This document shows, piece after piece, positions 49,729-57,984 of a stretch of DNA of 64,000 nucleotides. Under the pieces are notes generated by a model. That model saw nothing but the letters and a program-made list of their open reading frames with translations, was not told the origin of the DNA and searched no databases. The stretch's first letter is position 1; each line of letters begins with the position of its first letter. The translations under genes were made by a program, and so were the position numbers. The DNA lies in contig NZ_CP058648.1 in NCBI RefSeq assembly GCF_018141405.1, positions 77,001-141,000 on the forward strand, read 5' to 3'. This DNA is from Serpentinicella alkaliphila (lineage in GTDB: Bacteria; Bacillota; Clostridia; Peptostreptococcales; Natronincolaceae).

Positions 49729-50151
49729 CTACGTATTTCTTTTTTCCCACATATGAAGAATAATCCTATATAGAAAAAATAGAAAAAGAGTACCGAAAAA
49801 ACTCACTGTAAAACCGCATAATAAACGTCTAATATCCGAACCTATCTTAAAAAAAACAATAAGAGCTGATAGTATTCCTGTAGATAATGGAACTAAAAAC
49901 ACAAAGTACAACTGCTCTTTTTTATTCATTGTAACAGGATAGGTGATGGGGATACCTTTAATAGCTAAAGCAAAAAATTGTGCTAATGACGCAATAAACC
50001 AGACCAAGAAAAAATCTAAGGTATCCATAAGAGTTTGATTCAAAATAAACCACCTATACAGTATTACTGCAAATATACCAAACCAAAAAATCGTATAGCC
50101 AATACTTTTTGCTATTTTAACATCTGCGTTTACTCTTTCATCATTTTTCAT
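49729..50151 (-). CDS. Four-helix membrane protein paired with XRE regulator
   Basis: A 140-residue integral membrane protein with about four hydrophobic segments (for example TIFWFGIFAVILYRWFIL and LLCGFTVSFFGTLFLFFLY). The family is unknown to me by name. Its ATG follows AGGAGG and overlaps the end of the XRE regulator gene by 11 bases, so the two are translationally coupled. Such regulator/membrane protein pairs occur widely in Firmicutes; the function is not established. Confidence 0.65.
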   Translation of the reverse strand: MKNDERVNADVKIAKSIGYTIFWFGIFAVILYRWFILNQTLMDTLDFFLVWFIASLAQFFALAIKGIPITYPVTMNKKEQLYFVFLVPLSTGILSALIVFFKIGSDIRRLLCGFTVSFFGTLFLFFLYRIILHMWEKRNT

Positions 50152-50371
50152 CTACATCCTCCTCTAACCAAAATAGTTGATCCAGAGACTTATTTAGAAC
50201 TTGGCATAACTTAAGTCCTAAGGCTATGGTGGGATTATATTTCTCTTTCTCTATAAGCCCTATTGTTTGCCTTGTTACCCCTACTTTCTCAGCAAGTTCT
50301 TCTTGAGTTAGTTGATTCTCATTACGGCTTTGCTTAACACTGTTCTTAATTATAAATATCACCTCAATCAA
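50141..50371 (-). CDS. XRE family helix-turn-helix regulator
   Basis: A DNA-binding protein of about 70-76 residues with the Cro/C1-type helix-turn-helix LTQEELAEKVGVTRQTIGLIE, followed by KYNPTIALGLKLCQVLNKSL and an acidic tail. The start is unclear: the frame opens at a TTG (50371), a GTG lies three codons in, and the GAGGTGAT stretch is best spaced for a non-standard codon. An AT-rich inverted repeat at 50377-50421, just upstream, may be its own operator. It is followed by the membrane protein gene. Confidence 0.85.
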   Translation of the reverse strand: MIEVIFIIKNSVKQSRNENQLTQEELAEKVGVTRQTIGLIEKEKYNPTIALGLKLCQVLNKSLDQLFWLEEDVDEK

Positions 50372-50376
50372 TAAAA

Positions 50377-50421
50377 ATGCAATATATATATTCCTTTTTT
50401 ATCGTAATATATATATTGCAT
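50377..50421. promoter_or_regulatory. 16-bp inverted repeat upstream of the XRE operon
   Basis: ATGCAATATATATATT (50377-50392) and its exact reverse complement (50406-50421) are separated by 13 bases, directly before the regulator gene. The position fits an autoregulatory operator or a promoter-overlapping hairpin. The A+T richness lowers the weight of the arms, but GCA at both outer ends supports a designed repeat. Confidence 0.55.
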
Positions 50422-50648
50422 TCAGTCAAGAAAAAGAACATAAATAAATGTAATTTTTACTTTCTTCTATGAAATTATAAATAGCTTAATACCTTTAGTA
50501 TGGTCATATTTCCAATCTATTTAAGCATCTGAACACATTTGCAATTTATCAAATCATACATTCCGCTTAATTTCCTCACCCCTATAAAAACAAATCCCCC
50601 AAACTCTTATTCTGAGGGAACATATGTACATTGTTAATTTTACAAATC

Positions 50649-51132
50649 TCACATTGGTATTTCTATAATTAATATTCTGAACAAACTTTTCAAACCTATA
50701 ATATTTTCATGCAACATTTTAATTAATTCCCCTAGTGGGGTAGTTTTTTTCCTAATCAATAACAGCCCCTTAATCTTGTATATTGCATCCAATTCTTCTT
50801 TACTATCAGTTCTGATATATGTCTCATTTTCATGAGTTATATTCACCAACCAATCAGTTCCATTTTTTATGAAACTTAAATCCTCTGTCAATTCGGGTTG
50901 CACCCATAATAATATAATTTAGCAGGCTCACTACCTCCAAAAATTATACCTGCCCATTCATATTGCTCTTTAACATTTTTTAGAGAAAGCGTTAATCTTT
51001 CAATGACAGTATTAACTGTGTTATCTAGTATCCAACTACTTCTTACTACTAAAATAACTCATCACCGATTTCAAAGGCTAAATCTATAAGTTTTTTATAT
51101 GCATCATAATATAAATCACCCTTTATAAACAT
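50649..51132 (-). pseudogene. Decayed gene of unknown family
   Basis: Three consecutive reading segments on the minus strand can be joined into one protein-like sequence: from an ATG at 51132 (FIKGDLYYDAYKKLIDLAFE), a shift near the TAG at about 51058, then SWILDNTVNTVIERLTLSLK and IIFGGSEPAKLYYYGCNP, a shift near the TGA at about 50905, then ELTEDLSFIKNGTDWLVNI to the end. Two lesions make it a pseudogene. No function is recognised. A short segment of a related sequence lies at 51385-51475. Confidence 0.6.
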
Positions 51133-51384
51133 AATTTACCATGTTTTAATTTTAATACTATCATAATCGCACTCATTTTTGTAGGTTATCTTTGTTTTCT
51201 TTCTTTTTTAAATGAAATTCACTCCCTTTGGTTGTATTATTACCCCTCCTTCATTTCCGTCACATTTCATCTGTGACCACTTATAAAGAAAATGTGATGC
51301 AAAACAAATACCAAGATATTACTTTTAATCTTTTTCTCCCATTATCATACTAACTTTCATATTCATACAAAGCATTAACTAACT

Positions 51385-51475
51385 AAGGCTGTTTGTTTTT
51401 TATAAATGATAAGTCTTCGGTCAATTGAGTTTGAATACAATCATGTAATAAGTTTAATTCATGTTTTAATATTTC
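51385..51475 (-). pseudogene. Fragment related to the 50.6-51.1 kb pseudogene
   Basis: On the minus strand, a short open segment ending at a TAG encodes QLTEDLSFIKN, nearly the same as ELTEDLSFIKN in the pseudogene 700 bases away, with similar codons. It overlaps the end of the membrane protein gene at 51477 in another frame. The rest of the gap 51133-51384 shows no recognisable gene. Confidence 0.4.
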
Positions 51476-51476
51476 T

Positions 51477-52037
51477 TTAGCATAATTTATAAACTCTATT
51501 CCTTTTTTGAAAAAATAATAAATTAACTCCAAATAAAATCTTAACAATCCCATCGGCTACACCAAAGTAAATAAAGGGAACTTCTTTATTAAACATACCA
51601 ATGATCGCTAAGACTGAACAGATTGTGGCAAGATAAATCATTGATTTTCCATGTGAAAAATAAAAAGGCAAGAAATGAATACCTGTTGCAAGTAATGCCC
51701 CAAGCCACATCATTCTCCAATCGCTTCTTGGGATAAAAGAACCTCCTAAAACAAAAATTAGTGGAAATAAAGATAGCACCCCAATATTAGCCATTTTCTC
51801 TTGAAACTTTGAAAGCTCGCCATCCATAAATTTGGAAACTATCGCTTTATTGAAATTTGTTAGATAAAAGCCAACTCCAAAGCCAGTCATAAAAATAATT
51901 GGATTTAAAACAAATTTTCCACCTACTATTGTAGCTATTATAATCACTGAGCCAATAATGAGCAGCCAAAGTCCGCTCAAGCGATTCGCATTAAATTCTA
52001 GCTTTACATTTTTATCATACCCTAATCTCTCTAGCAT
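51477..52037 (-). CDS. Six-helix hypothetical membrane protein
   Basis: A 186-residue integral membrane protein with about six hydrophobic helices, beginning after a soluble N-terminus (LERLGYDKNVKLEFNANRL). Conserved-looking motifs are FIPRSDWRMMWLGALLATG and HFLPFYFSHGKS, which together resemble the DUF6609-type family, though this is a weak call. The ATG follows GGAGAGATG. Its start abuts the stop of a decayed DUF4177 gene, so they once formed an operon. Confidence 0.6.
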   Translation of the reverse strand: MLERLGYDKNVKLEFNANRLSGLWLLIIGSVIIIATIVGGKFVLNPIIFMTGFGVGFYLTNFNKAIVSKFMDGELSKFQEKMANIGVLSLFPLIFVLGGSFIPRSDWRMMWLGALLATGIHFLPFYFSHGKSMIYLATICSVLAIIGMFNKEVPFIYFGVADGIVKILFGVNLLFFQKRNRVYKLC

Positions 52038-52193
52038 CTAATCATCTCTCCTTCTTTTTTCTCTTTTTAAATAATGACATGCCCAACATACACTTACTAA
52101 TTCCCAACCCTCTTTGCCCTAGGTGTTTAATACCCTGGTCGTTTTCTCTCCAAGTCGTAAAATCAAAACACACTTATACTCGTATTTATTCAT
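52038..52193 (-). pseudogene. DUF4177-like small gene with an internal stop
   Basis: A 52-codon frame from an ATG with AAGAGGG upstream reads MNKYEYKCVLI and then GKEGWELVSVCWACHYLKRE, the pattern of DUF4177 proteins, but codon 25 is TAG (52119-52121). The frame is otherwise intact and ends exactly before the membrane protein gene. A point mutation to a stop is the simplest reading. Confidence 0.6.
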
Positions 52194-52197
52194 TTTG

Positions 52198-52320
52198 CTA
52201 CCCTCTTAAGTTATTCTTACTTAACTCGTTACTAGTTAAAAAATTCATCTTAACAACTTCATATACCTTAGTATCATTTATTACCCTAGCTTGAATGCTC
52301 AGATAATAGTTGTACTCCCC
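52198..52320 (-). pseudogene. C-terminal gene remnant
   Basis: An open 40-codon segment without a start codon ends at a TAG five bases before the DUF4177-like start. It encodes YNYYLSIQARVINDTKVYEV and more, and no family is recognised. The rest of the gap up to 52570 is AT-rich and shows nothing else I can support. Confidence 0.3.
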
Positions 52321-52570
52321 TCATTGAATGTAGATTTTAATACTTATAACACTACATAACGTCCCTAGATTGAGTCTAGAACAAAAAATAAGTAACTATT
52401 GTTAAAGCATCATTAGTTTTCAACTTTAACTATATTATACTATATATTGTAATTTGACTTTTACAGAACTTGGTGCATAATAACTAAATATATATCGTGA
52501 TTTTGATTATACACATAACTACATCTTCTTCAATATATGTATTTTTAAAAGATTATCATTTGTATTTTTA

Positions 52571-52587
52571 GGTGGTATAAAGAGGAT
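52571..52587 (+). repeat. Shared 5' junction of substrate-binding protein fragment (copy 2)
   Basis: GGTGGTATAAAGAGGAT directly precedes the homology to the parent gene. Related sequences (GTTGTACAAAGTGGAT, GTGGTACAAAGTGGAT) precede the other two fragments at 57606 and 61074, while the parent gene has a different sequence at this point. Confidence 0.65.
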
Positions 52588-53034
52588 GACTATACGACAT
52601 TATTTGAGCCTACAGCATCAGTTCTTGAAAAAGAAGGTAAGGGCTTCGTAGTAGCTTCTGTTGGAGCAGAAGGTGGATATATTCCTTATACAGTTTACTC
52701 TACAAGAAAGAGCTATTTAGAACAAAATCCTGAAATTATTCAAAGCTTTACAAATGCTATCTACAAAGCAATGCTTTGGGTAGAAGATCATAGTGCAGAG
52801 GAAGTTGCTAAATCCTTAGCTCCACACTTCCCAGATGCAGACCTAGGAATTTTAACTAACGTAGTAGAAAGATATAGATCAATTGGAACATGGGCACCAA
52901 ACCCAGTTCTGACCGAAGAAGGGTTAACTAGACTTCAAGATATCATGACAGAAGCTGGGGTATTAGAGAAAAGAGTACCTCATAGTGTTATAGTAAATAC
53001 TGAGTTTGCTAAAAAAGCTATGAAATATAAATAA
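52588..53034 (+). pseudogene. Substrate-binding protein 3' fragment, copy 2
   Basis: This segment matches the last 147 codons of the parent gene at 48194-49204 from DYTTLFEPTASVLEKE to the end. The frame is intact (for example STRKSYLEQNPEIIQSF and VPHSVIVNTEFAKK), but it lacks the lipoprotein signal and the first lobe and has no visible promoter or ribosome site. It ends with a terminator like the parent's. Most differences from the parent are single substitutions. Confidence 0.85.
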
Positions 53035-53082
53035 AAACAACAATAGGGGTATGTAGAACCATACTCCTATTGTTGTTTTTTT
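53034..53082 (+). terminator. Terminator following fragment copy 2
   Basis: An ACAACAATAGGGGTATG / CATACTCCTATTGTTGT stem and a seven-T run, homologous to the parent's terminator with compensating changes (GC to AC on one arm and GC to GT on the other). Confidence 0.85.
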
Positions 53083-53257
53083 ACTCAAGAACAAATTGTA
53101 TAAAAATAGAATCTAGATAGATTTCGAATTTCTTTATCATTTGGTCTAAGACTTCCATAAAGATCTCATCCTTACTTTTAAAATGAGAAAATATAGACCG
53201 TTTTTTGATTTCAACTTGTTTAGCAATTTGTGATAAACTTGCTTCTGAATATCCTTG
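53081..53257 (-). pseudogene. TetR family regulator, N-terminal DNA-binding segment (inverted)
   Basis: On the minus strand the frame reads QGYSEASLSQIAKQVEIKK, then SIFSHFKSKDEIFMEVL and DQMIKKFEIYLDSIF, the helix-turn-helix of TetR/AcrR regulators. It lacks the first helix and a start codon and runs into the terminator of copy 2. The matching C-terminal domain lies on the opposite strand immediately to the right (53260-53617). Confidence 0.75.
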
Positions 53258-53259
53258 TT

Positions 53260-53617
53260 AAGTATAAAGATGAGAATGTAGAGCTCCTTTATGAAGAATA
53301 TAATTATATACTTTGAAGAAAACAATTATACAACAAACTTTTGGCTTCACACAAGTCTATTTCCAAACTTGGTAATTAAAGATCTAGTTAAAATAAAGAT
53401 GATGACAATACGTAACCTATCTACAGAGCACTTTATGTATATATTGAAAAAAAGAATTTAGTGCCAGGTAATTAAAGAAAAAAATTCTGATAAGTTACTA
53501 AAATACTTTTTTCACCTACTTTATGGGAACTTAGCTTTATGTCTATATGATAACTCTATAACACACTCCGAATTAAGTTATATATTCAACATGTTTTGGA
53601 AAAATATTACCAAATAA
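53260..53617 (+). pseudogene. TetR family regulator, ligand-binding segment
   Basis: The plus strand encodes YKDENVELLYEEYNYIL, a frameshift, then YFEENNYTTNFWLHTSLFP, an in-frame TAG, and LLKYFFHLLYGNLALCLYD to SYIFNMFWKNITK, which looks like an AcrR/TetR C-terminal domain. A terminator follows at 53682. The gene would have been read rightward; its HTH part is now on the other strand. Confidence 0.65.
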
Positions 53618-53681
53618 GTATAGGAATATTAACCATATTTAACAAAATAAACTTTACATAAAAGTAATTTTACGCTAGAAT

Positions 53682-53725
53682 AAACCTACTATCATTAGCT
53701 ACCGATAGTAGGTTTGTTCTTTTTC
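53682..53725 (+). terminator. Terminator of the disrupted tetR gene
   Basis: An AAACCTACTATC / GATAGTAGGTTT 12-bp stem with a ten-base loop, followed by GTTCTTTTT. Confidence 0.8.
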
Positions 53726-53831
53726 ATTTTTGTATCACTAAGACACTGCTGTATTCTATTTGTTAACTATTATTCAAATTATGGAGTAAGTATTTAGACT
53801 TTTTTGATTGTATAAATTAGTAAAGTTATAA

Positions 53832-53838
53832 AATAATA
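53832..53838. repeat. Left flanking direct repeat of the IS4-family element
   Basis: AATAATA lies directly outside the left terminal inverted repeat and is repeated directly outside the right one (55523-55529), as expected for a target-site duplication. The A+T content means it could also be chance. Confidence 0.5.
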
Positions 53839-53854
53839 CATGAGTTATGCAGTT
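53839..53854 (+). repeat. Left terminal inverted repeat
   Basis: CATGAGTTATGCAGTT, an exact reverse complement of the right end at 55507-55522. Confidence 0.9.
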
Positions 53855-55377
53855 GACTCCATATACTGGGAATTTTGCACAGTAAACCAACCTAACAATA
53901 AATTCTTCGGCCAAAATTTATCAATAAGTCTTGCAAATTGCCTAACTTCTGTGTCAAAATGTACTTGTATAGTTTGAAAGCATTGCTGTGCTTTTATAAC
54001 GATACGGTATGTGGCGTTGAAAAAGTTTCGGACCATTTCGCCGTGGGTGAAGCCTTCTTCAGCGCCTTTATTATTGAGTTCCCATCTTGCATAGACAAGT
54101 AAAGTTTCTCTTTGTAAAAATGAGCTCAATATGGGCGTAATGATGACTTTCCGACGTTGAGTGGCAAGAATTCAACCCCAGTTCTTGTTTTGCAGTTCTA
54201 AAAAAAAAAACCTCAATGCTCCAACGCTTAATATATGCATCTAAAGCTTCTTCAGGATTATCGACCCTATTACTAATCAAAAGGTAAGCCCCACGATATG
54301 TAGCCGCAACCTCTTTGTTTTTCTCAAATTCATCCTTCATCATTTCAGTATCTTCTTTGAGTCTTGTAGCTACAACTCGCAATAGGCGTATAACGATACT
54401 TAGTTACTACTTTACCCTGCTTTCCAACTAAACGGTAGGGTAACTTGATATAAATATTAGGTATGGATATAGCACTTACTTTATCTTTAGACCACTAATA
54501 AGAAGTTTGAAAAAAACTTCTTTAATAAGCATTGAAGGCTTTACAGGGATAAAGCGTTCTCGGCCTGTAATATTCTCAATTTCTTTTCGATAAAGTGTCA
54601 GATTACGTTTTGCCTTAGTAACCCAATCATATTGATGATCTGTGAGCCAATTAAAAAAGTCTTTGCATAAAAACCACGGTCCATGGCAACCCATAGTACC
54701 CCTGTGTAAATCCGGCGAATATCCATTAGCATTTCTTTTGAAAGATCTATTTTTGTCTGTTTTTCATCGCTATTTTCTACCTTACGCCAAATACGCCAAA
54801 ACAATGGATATTTAAGTCCGTTCTTTAATACAACAGTTGTAGCAACTATATTCATACACCAGATATTTATTTTAATGGAGCTATCATATAACCAACAAAG
54901 GAAAGGGATTTTCTTTCCATGGGCATGAGCCACCTTTGTATCATCAAGTACAATAACATCTCCTTCAGTAAATGCAGTTTCTTCTTCTTGTTGTAGTCTT
55001 TGTACTCTTTTAAAACTAAATAAACCCCAATTATAATCAGTTGTAAAAAAGCGGCTAAAGGTATATTGAGCCATTTTAAGATTCCGAAACATCTGTTGTA
55101 ATAAGCTATCCTTAGTAGCATAATCAGAAATACGTGAGACAGAATTTTTATTAGCAATAAGTCCTACCACATAAGCAAAAGCAATAAGCCAAGTGGGTAC
55201 ACCATTACGTTTTACAATACCCGATTGCGTAAGCAGAAGTGAAAAATCAAATTTATCCCAAATTGCTTTTAAAACTGGCGTTCCGCCCCCATTTCCTTGT
55301 TGTAAATTTCTATATTTCGGTTTCCCAAGAGTCATATTTATCACCCATTCATCAAGAGTAATGGCTATTAATACCAT
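53845..55377 (-). pseudogene. IS4-family transposase, multiply frameshifted
   Basis: The DDE transposase can be followed across at least four reading-frame segments: an N-terminal part ending near 54690 with VIVLDDTKVAHAHGKKIPF (first catalytic Asp) and VLWVAMDRGFY (second Asp), a part with NWLTDHQYDWVTKAKRN, a part with AYIKRWSIEVF and RTAKQELGLNS, and a C-terminal part. The Y-(2)-R-(3)-E-(6)-K signature of IS4 is visible once an extra base in an A-run is allowed for. The shifts fall near 54690, 54400, 54200 and 54120, so no active transposase can be made. Confidence 0.88.
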
Positions 55378-55506
55378 TCACTTTGATTATTGGGGCGGGT
55401 TTAAAAAGTCAAGTCTTTTTTGCTATTTCAAGACATATAAAACAAAAATATTTTTTAGTATATTATAATATACGATACATCAGTCTTATTTACATTTATT
55501 TACACG

Positions 55507-55522
55507 AACTGCATAACTCATG
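55507..55522 (-). repeat. Right terminal inverted repeat
   Basis: AACTGCATAACTCATG, an exact reverse complement of the left end at 53839-53854. The bases to the right (55523-55529) repeat the left flank. Confidence 0.9.
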
Positions 55523-55639
55523 AATAATACTATAAATATTTTGTAAAATTTCCTTAATTTACAGAAGATAACTCTTCATACATCGAAAGCGTCCCAGCTA
55601 AATTTTAAAAAACTACTACTAAAAAATGGAGGGGATTTT

Positions 55640-57562
55640 ATGTCAAGTGTAAATCTTATAAACACACAAGAAGAAAACTGTGTTGGATGCAATAAATGTA
55701 TCAATGGTTGTCCAATAAAAGGCGCAAATATCGCTGAGTTTAAGGACGGTGTAAACATAGTAAAAATAGATACAAATAAGTGCATTCAATGTGGTCATTG
55801 TATAAATGCTTGTGATCATGACGCTAGAGAATATATTGATGATACTAAACAGTTTTTTGAAGACTTAAAGAATGGTAAAAAAATATCTATGTTAGTCGCT
55901 CCTGCCGTGAGAGTTAACTTCAAGTATTACAATAAATTATTTGGGTACTTAAAAAGTATAGGTGTTAGGTTAGTTTACGATGTGTCACTGGGTGCTGACA
56001 TTACCACCTGGGCATACCTGAAGAAAATAAAAGAAGATAAACTGACATCTGTAATAGCCCAGCCCTGTCCGTCAATAGTTAGCTACATAGAAAAATATAG
56101 ACCCGAACTTATAAGCAAATTATCCCCAATACATTCTCCAATGATTAATACTGCAATCTATCTAAAAAAATATGTTGGCACTGATGATGAACTAGCTTTT
56201 TTATCTCCATGTATCGCTAAAGGCAATGAGATTAAAGATATTAATACTAGTTCAATGATTAAATACAATGTTACATTTAAAAAAATCCAAGAACATTTGA
56301 GAAATAATAATATACAACTTCATAGCTTTCCTTCAATAGATTTTGACCATATGCAGTCTTCAATTGGTAGCTTATACAGTAGACCCGGTGGCTTAAGAGA
56401 GAATGTTGAAGCTAGGATTAAAGGAGCTTGGATTAGACAAATTGAAGGACAAAACCATGTATATCACTATCTAGAAGAATATAAAAATCGAATTGATAAT
56501 AATAAATCGTTACCCCTTCTTGTAGATATTCTAAACTGTCCTTTTGGGTGTAACATTGGTACTGGAACTTCTAAGAACTTGCAATTAGACGATATTGACG
56601 AAGTGTTTAATGACATGAAAAAAAATAGACTTAATAAAAAAGGAAAACTCCCTTTAAGTAAAAATATAGATGATATGTACAAGTTATTTGATTCTAAGCT
56701 AAATATTAATCATTTTATAAGAAGTTACAGTGATAAATCTCAAGAAATAGGTAAGTGGTTAGATCCAACAGTTGCTGAGTATAAGCAAATACTAGAAAAA
56801 TTACACAAAGATAATGAAAAGGACGAAAACATAAATTGTTTTGCTTGTGGTTATGGTGATTGTGCTACTATGATTAAAGCGATACATAATGGTGCAAATC
56901 ACTTAGAAAATTGTATGCACTATAATAGAAGAGAACTTGAAATAGAACATAATATAATTACCGAGAAACATAAGGAACTAGAAGAAGTGTTAGATCAGGT
57001 TAGTTATATGAATGAAGAAAGAATGTCGGAAATAAAGCATTTAAATATTGTTGTTAATACTATACTAAATTCTATAAATGAAGTTAATTCAGGTAGTGAG
57101 GAAGTAATAGCAAGTGTTGAAAATATCACTACTGAGGTATATAGTACTTTAAGTACATCAAAAGATCTAAATATTAAAATAGGATCCATTAGAGAAAAGA
57201 TTGATAAGTTTTCGAAGGCTACAGAGGAAATAGTAAGCATCTCAGAACAAACTAATTTATTGGCGCTAAATGCTGCCATTGAATCTGCAAGAGCAGGAGA
57301 ATCAGGTAGGGGATTTGCAGTAGTGGCCGAAGAAGTTAAGAAGTTAGCTGAGAATTCAAAAGCTGTAGCAGAATCCACTAAAACAGATGAGCGAGATGTA
57401 ATTAATTCCATTTTAAACATCATTACACAATCAGAAACTGTTGGTGCTAGAATGGATATTATTAGTGATGCAATTAACAATATATCTGCTAGTTTACAAG
57501 AAATCACTGCTACAAGTCAGTCAATTGCTGAAAATGCTAATACTTTAATAAAAGAGAAATAA
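55640..57562 (+). CDS. [FeFe]-hydrogenase-like domain fused to a chemoreceptor signalling domain
   Basis: A 640-residue soluble protein. Two 4Fe-4S ferredoxin motifs occupy residues 14-25 ([12 protein letters not shown]) and 48-59. An [FeFe]-hydrogenase large-subunit region follows with cluster cysteines in degenerate L1 ([10 protein letters not shown], Cys near 143), L2 ([11 protein letters not shown], near 191) and L3 ([12 protein letters not shown], near 299-303). Another Fe-S site, CFACGYGDC, lies near residue 401, and a methyl-accepting signalling hairpin spans about 455-640 with [20 protein letters not shown]. There is no membrane segment. It probably senses redox state or H2 and talks to chemotaxis kinases; H2-turnover activity is doubtful given the altered motifs. 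The ATG follows GGAGGGG. Confidence 0.88.
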   Translation: MSSVNLINTQEENCVGCNKCINGCPIKGANIAEFKDGVNIVKIDTNKCIQCGHCINACDHDAREYIDDTKQFFEDLKNGKKISMLVAPAVRVNFKYYNKLFGYLKSIGVRLVYDVSLGADITTWAYLKKIKEDKLTSVIAQPCPSIVSYIEKYRPELISKLSPIHSPMINTAIYLKKYVGTDDELAFLSPCIAKGNEIKDINTSSMIKYNVTFKKIQEHLRNNNIQLHSFPSIDFDHMQSSIGSLYSRPGGLRENVEARIKGAWIRQIEGQNHVYHYLEEYKNRIDNNKSLPLLVDILNCPFGCNIGTGTSKNLQLDDIDEVFNDMKKNRLNKKGKLPLSKNIDDMYKLFDSKLNINHFIRSYSDKSQEIGKWLDPTVAEYKQILEKLHKDNEKDENINCFACGYGDCATMIKAIHNGANHLENCMHYNRRELEIEHNIITEKHKELEEVLDQVSYMNEERMSEIKHLNIVVNTILNSINEVNSGSEEVIASVENITTEVYSTLSTSKDLNIKIGSIREKIDKFSKATEEIVSISEQTNLLALNAAIESARAGESGRGFAVVAEEVKKLAENSKAVAESTKTDERDVINSILNIITQSETVGARMDIISDAINNISASLQEITATSQSIAENANTLIKEK

Positions 57563-57605
57563 AAAGATAGTAATATAAATTGCGTAATACTATTTGTTTA
57601 TTTTA

Positions 57606-57952
57606 GTTGTACAAAGTGGATGACTCCCTACAAGAAAAAGCTATTTAGAAAAAATTCTGAAATTATTCAAAGCTTTACAAATGCTATTTATAAAGCAATG
57701 CTTTTGGTAGAAGAGCTTAGTGCAGAAGAGATTGCTAAATCCTTAGCTACCACACTTCCCAGATGCATACCTAGGAATTTTGACTAACGTAGTAGAAAGA
57801 TATAGACCAATTAGAGCATGGGCACCAAAACCAGTTCTTACTGAAGAAGAATTAACTAGACTTCAAGATATTATGACAGTGGTGTATTAGAGAAAAGAGT
57901 AACCCATAGTGCTATTGTAAATACTGAGTTTGCTAAAAAAGCTATGAAATAA
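57606..57952 (+). pseudogene. Substrate-binding protein 3' fragment, copy 3 (degraded)
   Basis: The junction GTTGTACAAAGTGGAT is followed by GACT and then jumps to CTACAAGAAAAAGC, so about 110 bases of the homology are deleted. It shares the CTACAAGAAA variant with copy 2 rather than with the parent or copy 4. An extra base (GCTACCACAC for GCTCCACAC) and a five-base loss before GGTGTATTAG break the frame. The end matches ATGAAATAA. Its terminator is cut off by the IS1634-family element. Confidence 0.85.
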
Positions 57953-57984
57953 TAAAAATTAAAACAGCAATAGGGATATGAGAG

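Larger units (their letters stand above)
53839..55522 (-). mobile_element. IS4-family insertion sequence, decayed
   Basis: A 1684-base element bounded by perfect 16-bp terminal inverted repeats: CATGAGTTATGCAGTT (53839-53854) and its complement (55507-55522). One transposase gene on the minus strand fills it but is broken by frameshifts. AATAATA flanks both ends. The intact ends and recognisable transposase suggest fairly recent loss of function. Confidence 0.88.

Noticed and set aside
52079-52294. Plus-strand 71-codon frame
   Set aside because: It is opposite the DUF4177-like pseudogene and has no ribosome site or family features.
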